In this document: positions 39,261-43,109 of the stretch, piece after piece | Layout of the letters: the number at the start of each line of letters is the position of its first letter | Numbering within the stretch: position 1 is the first letter of the stretch | NCBI RefSeq assembly: GCF_002760245.1 | Contig: NZ_ASCA01000012.1 | Coordinates: 1-43,109 of the forward strand | DNA from: Streptococcus suis YS161 | GTDB lineage: Bacteria; Bacillota; Bacilli; Lactobacillales; Streptococcaceae | Reading direction: 5' to 3' | DNA length: 43,109 nt | The notes under the pieces: generated by a model | Seen by the model: the letters and a program-made list of their open reading frames with translations, nothing else | Told to the model about the DNA's origin: nothing | Databases searched by the model: none | Translations under genes and position numbers: made by a program

Positions 39261-40211
39261 CTAATCAACCGGCATATATTTTGCGAGGTATTCTTCCACC
39301 AGCATCATATACTCTTTATAGACAGCATCGTCATTCTGTAAACCGTGACCCGAATGCTCGGCTGTAAGAAATTGATAGTCAACTCCTTTTTCTTTCAAGG
39401 TTTCTTCCAATCGGATTGCTGCTTTATAAGGCTGGACCTTATCCTCCTTGCCATAAAAAACTACACTTGGTACAGTTTCTTCCGTCACCCAATAAACTGC
39501 AGAAATTTGGTTGACAATATCCTTGTAGCTACCATCTGCAATCATTTCCTCTGTAATTTCTTGACCAGACATGGAACTGGTAAGCCCTGCAGCAGCCTCA
39601 AGATTAGTATCCGCTCCGTAGATGCCCCAATCCTCCATGTAAAAACTAGAAGGTCCAACAGCTCCAAAAGTCAATACTACTGGAACAGGAGCTTCTTTGG
39701 CATCTCGATAAGCATAAATCATTGCCAAGGCATGTCCTGCCGAGCCTCCTGCAACTGTCATTTTATCAATGGAGTAACCTTCTTTTTTAGCCGCCTCAAT
39801 CACATATGGAATACTCTCCTTGATTTCTTGAGCTTGTGATGTTACACTGGCACCATTTGTTTCGGTTGCCAAGGTATAGTTGATGCCAGCTGCTACATAG
39901 CCCTTAGAAGCAAGCCATTGCAACATCTGCTGGTCGTCTTTTTTATCGCCACTCGTAAATCCACCCGCATGGAGATAGACAACCAGTCCATAAGATTTTT
40001 TACTAGTATCAGCAGGCAAATAAAGGTCAAACTTCTGTGCTTCTTCCTCTCCGTAGGACAAATCAGTCACCATTCTCCCCACCTGGTCAGACCATTCCAC
40101 CGTATATTCTTTAGCCCAAGCAGGTTTCAAAAAGTTTTTTGAAGCCACACCCGCAAGAAGAGCTATCACAAATACCAGAATTCCGAAGCCCACAAACTTT
40201 CTCCTTCTCAT
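39261..40211 (-). CDS. Alpha/beta hydrolase (membrane-anchored esterase/lipase)
   Basis: A 316-aa protein with an N-terminal membrane anchor or signal sequence (about residues 7-25, no lipobox) and an extracellular alpha/beta-hydrolase domain of the BD-FAE/lipase type. HAGGF supplies the oxyanion hole, the nucleophile serine is in GGSAGHA, the aspartate in YGKEDKVQ and the histidine in EHSGHGL. The substrate is unknown, probably a short ester or acylated glycan. Its ATG overlaps the stop of a 42-aa gene by 4 nt. GGAGG precedes it inside that small gene. Confidence 0.85.
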   Translation of the reverse strand: MRRRKFVGFGILVFVIALLAGVASKNFLKPAWAKEYTVEWSDQVGRMVTDLSYGEEEAQKFDLYLPADTSKKSYGLVVYLHAGGFTSGDKKDDQQMLQWLASKGYVAAGINYTLATETNGASVTSQAQEIKESIPYVIEAAKKEGYSIDKMTVAGGSAGHALAMIYAYRDAKEAPVPVVLTFGAVGPSSFYMEDWGIYGADTNLEAAAGLTSSMSGQEITEEMIADGSYKDIVNQISAVYWVTEETVPSVVFYGKEDKVQPYKAAIRLEETLKEKGVDYQFLTAEHSGHGLQNDDAVYKEYMMLVEEYLAKYMPVD

Positions 40212-40336
40212 AAAAAATTACCTCCCCAAAGTGTTCCACCTAAGAGTAGGTTAAGAAAAATACGGACCAACAAGCGACCAATTAAAAATCCAACAACTGC
40301 GATAATCCCTAAGATAAGCCAACGTTTGATTGTCAT
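40208..40336 (-). CDS. Small membrane protein, 42 aa
   Basis: A short reading frame starting MTIKRWLILGIIAVVGFLIG, with AAGGAG 6 nt upstream of the ATG. It has one strongly hydrophobic helix (about residues 6-22), a basic stretch (GRLLVRIF) and a second hydrophobic patch ending LWGGNFL. The stop overlaps the esterase start (ATGA) and its last codons provide the esterase ribosome binding site, so the pair is translationally coupled. I do not recognise the family. It could help localise the esterase or be a leader frame. Confidence 0.7.
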   Translation of the reverse strand: MTIKRWLILGIIAVVGFLIGRLLVRIFLNLLLGGTLWGGNFL

Positions 40337-40373
40337 TTTTACTCCTTGACATTTCAATTTATTTCATTTAAGA

Positions 40374-40409
40374 TGTAACAAGTGTAACATAGTCTATTTT
40401 CTAAGTCAA
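40374..40409 (-). promoter_or_regulatory. Promoter of the 42-aa/esterase operon with TGTAAC operator
   Basis: TTGACT (40404-40409) and TACACT (40381-40386) are 17 bp apart on the minus strand. The -10 is embedded in two TGTAAC units (40374-40379 and 40383-40388) forming an imperfect palindrome GTAAC-AAGT-GTAAC. Two more TGTAAC units (40426-40431, 40446-40451) flank the ribosome binding site of the divergent TetR gene. The adjacent TetR protein is the likely binder. Confidence 0.6.
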
Positions 40410-40451
40410 TACCACAGGACCACCATGTAACAAAAGGAGGGAGTTTGTAAC

Positions 40452-40916
40452 ATGACTGCACAAGATTATATCCAAGAAGCCTTACTGCAACTCATTCAAC
40501 AAAAGGAGTATGAAAAAATCACCATAACTGACATTGCAAAACGGGCTGGGGTAACCCGAATTAGCTTCTATCGAAATTTTGACAGCAAGGATGCTATATT
40601 GGAGCTAGCCTTGAAATCTGCATTCCAAGCCTATCAAACAGAGCATGGAACCGACCTATCCTTCTCGGCACTGTTTGCCTTTTTCCAGCAGAACAAGAGC
40701 CTGATTGACTGCCTCTACAAGAGCGAAAAGGAAATTTTTATCGCCCAGCTTCTAACAGACAAGCAAAGCCTTTCTACATTACCGACTGAGGTTGCCTATT
40801 CCTATGCCTTTGTCGGCTATTCTATTCTAGGAGCCTGCACTGCTTGGTACCAACGGGGCATGGTGGACACTCCAGAAGAAATTACAAAGATTATGGACCA
40901 ACACAAAAGTAGCTAA
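40452..40916 (+). CDS. TetR-family regulator
   Basis: A 154-aa regulator, short for TetR (usually about 190). The N-terminal helix-turn-helix (about 5-50; ITITDIAKRAGVTRISFYRNFDSKDAIL) is clear; the rest is a small helical domain. GGAGGG precedes the ATG. It is divergent from the esterase operon, so it probably represses that operon and itself in response to an unknown ligand. The compact C-terminal domain resembles DhaS-like or TetR_C_33-type members, which is uncertain. Confidence 0.85.
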   Translation: MTAQDYIQEALLQLIQQKEYEKITITDIAKRAGVTRISFYRNFDSKDAILELALKSAFQAYQTEHGTDLSFSALFAFFQQNKSLIDCLYKSEKEIFIAQLLTDKQSLSTLPTEVAYSYAFVGYSILGACTAWYQRGMVDTPEEITKIMDQHKSS

Positions 40917-40940
40917 CTGTCACAGTTAACTACTTTTTTC
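40905..40940. terminator. Bidirectional terminator between tetR and ftsY
   Basis: AAAAGTAG-C-TAACTG pairs with CAGTTA-A-CTACTTTT (40905-40919/40923-40937) with a 3-nt loop and T-runs on either strand. It starts inside the last codons of the TetR gene. Confidence 0.85.
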
Positions 40941-40943
40941 ATT

Positions 40944-42209
40944 CTATACCAATCCCTCCAAGAGCCCACGCATGAACTCTTCGGATTTGAATTCTCCGAT
41001 GTCATCGATTTTCTCACCGAAACCAATCAGCTTGACTGGAATATCCAGTTCCTGACGGATAGCGAGGACGACACCACCTTTTGCTGTACCGTCCAGTTTG
41101 GTCAAGACAAGACCTGTCAATGGGGTAATTTTAGCAAATTCCTTGGCTTGACTAAGGGCGTTTTGACCTGTGGAGGCATCAAGTGCTAAGAGGGTTTCAT
41201 GCGGTGCATCAGGTAGAGTCCGTTTAATAATGCGACCGATTTTTTCCAGCTCTGCCATGAGGTTGTCTTTATTCTGCAAACGACCTGCTGTGTCAATCAT
41301 GAGAATATCTACGCCTTCTGCCACGGCACGTTTTACCCCGTCAAATACCACACTGGCTGGGTCTGACTTTTCTGGACCTGTGACCACTGGCACATCGACT
41401 CGGTGACCCCACTCGACCAGTTGGGCTACCGCACCCGCACGGAAGGTGTCCGCTGCGACCAACATGACCTTCTTACCAGCCTGCTTGTACTTGTAGGCCA
41501 ACTTACCGATAGAGGTCGTCTTCCCAACGCCGTTGACACCGACAAAGAGCATGACTGTCAAATCATCTTGAAAATTGATTTGCTCACTGAATTGACCATC
41601 TTTTTCGTAAATATCCACCAATTTTTCGATGATAACCCGACGGAGTTCATCTGTCTTCTTAGCTTTCTGTAGCTTAGCTTCATAGCGGAGCTCCTCTGTC
41701 AGAGTAGAAGCAACTTGCACACCTACGTCTGACAAAATCAGCATTTCTTCCAACTCTTCGAAAAATTCTTCATCAACCGAACGGAAATTGGCAAAGAATT
41801 CATTGAGCCTTGCCCCAAAGCCTGTACGGGTCTTTTTCAAGGTCCGCTGGTACTTGTCCTGCTCACTTTCTTGCTCGACTGGAGCAACTTCCTCAACAGG
41901 CTCTTCCTTGACCTTGGTTTGAATAGCAGGGTCAAAGCCTTGTTCCTGCGCTTCCTTCACTCGAGCCGCAGCGGCTTCTTTAGCTGCATAATATTGAGCC
42001 ATCATGTCTAAGGTCCGTTGTTTCTGAGCTTCTTGCTCGGCAGTCAAGTCAGTAGGTGTTGGACTGTCCTGTTCGTGACTAGCTGGCTCTGTTTCAGATA
42101 TTTCAACGTCCTCGCCAGTAACCAACTGTTCTACTTCAATTTCTTCAACAACTTCTTCTCTAGGCTCTTCTTGAGCCTTTTGTCCAAATAATCGATCAAA
42201 TAATCCCAT
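40944..42209 (-). CDS. ftsY: Signal recognition particle receptor FtsY
   Basis: A 421-aa SRP GTPase that docks ribosome-SRP complexes at the membrane. The N-terminal 120 residues form an acidic A domain (many Glu, repeated VEEV-type segments) and the NG domain follows: P-loop GVNGVGKTTS, DTFRAGA, DTAGR and TKLDGTAKGG. The start is ATG 42209 (MGLFDRLFG), with GAGGA upstream; it overlaps nothing but begins 1 nt after the HAD gene stop. ftsY downstream of HAD genes and smc is the usual streptococcal order. Confidence 0.96.
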   Translation of the reverse strand: MGLFDRLFGQKAQEEPREEVVEEIEVEQLVTGEDVEISETEPASHEQDSPTPTDLTAEQEAQKQRTLDMMAQYYAAKEAAAARVKEAQEQGFDPAIQTKVKEEPVEEVAPVEQESEQDKYQRTLKKTRTGFGARLNEFFANFRSVDEEFFEELEEMLILSDVGVQVASTLTEELRYEAKLQKAKKTDELRRVIIEKLVDIYEKDGQFSEQINFQDDLTVMLFVGVNGVGKTTSIGKLAYKYKQAGKKVMLVAADTFRAGAVAQLVEWGHRVDVPVVTGPEKSDPASVVFDGVKRAVAEGVDILMIDTAGRLQNKDNLMAELEKIGRIIKRTLPDAPHETLLALDASTGQNALSQAKEFAKITPLTGLVLTKLDGTAKGGVVLAIRQELDIPVKLIGFGEKIDDIGEFKSEEFMRGLLEGLV

Positions 42210-42210
42210 A

Positions 42211-43023
42211 TTAGTCCTCATTCAATACATAGTGCTCGATGGCCCAAGCAATGCCATCTTCATCATTGGTTTTTGGCAAAACAAGGTTGGCCGCAGACTT
42301 GATTTCATCAGTCGCATTCGCCATGGCAACACCCAAGCCAGCCCATTCAATCATCGAAAGATCATTTCCTTCATCACCACAAGCCATAACTTCTGACTTG
42401 TCAATCCCCAGATGTCCAATCAACTTGGCCAAACCATTTGCCTTGTGAACACCTTTTGGACTCCATTCGAGCAAGATATCACGCGATTTGAAAATCTCGA
42501 AACGCTCGTGAAGTTCCGCAGGAATTTTTGGAATTTGTCCATCCAAAAAGTCTGCTGCCACAGCTGAAACTGCCTTATTGTAGACAAAATCTTCTGGCAT
42601 TTCCTCATCGCTTGCCACAATTTTATTAAGCAATGGATTACAAGTTAGATAAAGTGATTCATGGGCTGATGGTAGAGAATAGACATCACCACCATAGAGA
42701 ACATCCAGAGGCAGGTCTAAATCATTTGTCACACGACGGATGGTGCGCACATCTTCAATGGTGAAGCCAACCTTATCCAAAACCCGACCTGTATTTTCCT
42801 GGACTAGACCACCGTTAAATGTAATCGAATATTGATTCTCCCCTAGCAGATCTAGTTCTTCTAGAAAAGTACCGATAGCTTGTAAAGGACGCCCTGTTGT
42901 CAGAACTACATAAACTCCACGCTCACGCGCTGCCTGCAAGGCCTTTTTATTTGCTTCTGAAATCCGTTTGTCCGATGTCAGAAGTGTTCCATCTAAATCC
43001 AATGCAATCAACTTAATTGCCAT
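42211..43023 (-). CDS. Cof-type HAD-IIB sugar-phosphatase
   Basis: A 270-aa haloacid dehalogenase phosphatase of the Cof/YidA class. Motif I DLDGTLL, motif II TTGRP, the KANGL lysine and the late GDEGNDLSMIEWAG motif are all present, with a C2B cap in the middle (about 85-190). It probably dephosphorylates sugar phosphates or cofactors such as FMN; substrate unproven. GAGGAGG precedes the ATG. It is co-transcribed with ftsY. Confidence 0.92.
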   Translation of the reverse strand: MAIKLIALDLDGTLLTSDKRISEANKKALQAARERGVYVVLTTGRPLQAIGTFLEELDLLGENQYSITFNGGLVQENTGRVLDKVGFTIEDVRTIRRVTNDLDLPLDVLYGGDVYSLPSAHESLYLTCNPLLNKIVASDEEMPEDFVYNKAVSAVAADFLDGQIPKIPAELHERFEIFKSRDILLEWSPKGVHKANGLAKLIGHLGIDKSEVMACGDEGNDLSMIEWAGLGVAMANATDEIKSAANLVLPKTNDEDGIAWAIEHYVLNED

Positions 43024-43109
43024 TTACTTCCTCCTCTCGTAAAATAAGTTTATGGGGATTTTTCAATCCCAAATTTTTAATGAGTGTAATAATGTTAACT
43101 TGACTATTG
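43013..43109 (-). CDS. 3' end of an upstream gene (partial)
   Basis: One minus-strand frame stays open from the window edge and ends at a TAA overlapping the HAD start by 11 nt, reading ...LKNPHKLILREEEVNGN. The ribosome binding site of the HAD gene lies within it. Overlapping ends of this kind suit an operon, and another HAD gene or smc is expected here, but 31 residues are too few to identify it. Confidence 0.4.
   Translation of the reverse strand, partial: NSQVNIITLIKNLGLKNPHKLILREEEVNGN

Noticed and set aside
39345..39839. A 164-codon plus-strand frame opposite the esterase
   Set aside because: Antisense to the catalytic domain of the esterase; cysteine- and phenylalanine-rich shadow translation with no start signals.

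Overview
The window looks like a chromosomal segment of a low-GC streptococcus, most likely Streptococcus suis or a close relative. I base this on the gene content (mannonate dehydratase operon, EndA-type nuclease, EpuA, streptococcal MutX), on the FoF1 operon order c-a-b-delta-alpha-gamma-beta-epsilon, and on strong GGAGG ribosome binding sites. Species assignment is from memory of gene families, not from a search. No tRNA, rRNA, CRISPR array or complete insertion sequence was seen.

Left end (1-4350) is a scarred accessory region. A hairpin-rich sequence like an IS200/IS605 end abuts a truncated GntP-type permease, which is fused by a deletion to a broken folE. folE carries two frameshifts and has lost its 3' end. 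Then come mutX, a two-gene VTC-domain/DUF4956 operon with an unusual 11-bp periodic promoter, a 100-aa orphan gene and a DUF2087 remnant. Two copies of a modular, hairpin-rich interspersed repeat lie here (1824-2082 and 4205-4346); the second cuts into the DUF2087 gene.

4390-8890 is the phenylalanyl-tRNA synthetase operon (pheS, a GNAT acetyltransferase, pheT) behind a T-box leader.

8940-22700 is a hexuronate and glucuronide utilisation locus in two minus-strand units. One encodes a GPH-family symporter, KDG kinase and beta-glucuronidase, followed by a GntR/FCD regulator. The other encodes KDPG aldolase, uronate isomerase, mannonate dehydratase, fructuronate reductase, an unassigned HAD hydrolase and, after an internal terminator, two tandem GH3 enzymes. 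Both main promoters carry the same palindrome between -35 and -10 plus a cre-like site. The logic is: import of a glucuronide, release of glucuronate by UidA, UxaC to fructuronate, UxuB to mannonate, UxuA to KDG, KdgK to KDPG, KdgA to pyruvate and glyceraldehyde-3-phosphate.

22800-34887 is housekeeping on the minus strand: endA, epuA, murA, a DUF1146 gene, the complete ATP synthase operon, a diacylglycerol-kinase-family lipid kinase and ligA. ligA and the DUF1146 gene both have an extended -10 box exactly 6 nt before the ATG, which suggests leaderless transcripts.

35010-43109 holds a plus-strand set (48-aa protein, DUF318-type permease, DUF1980 protein, zwf, a DNA-alkylation-repair-like protein), then a lipase/esterase with an uncatalogued 42-aa membrane protein divergent from a TetR regulator, then ftsY, a Cof-type HAD phosphatase and the tail of another minus-strand frame.
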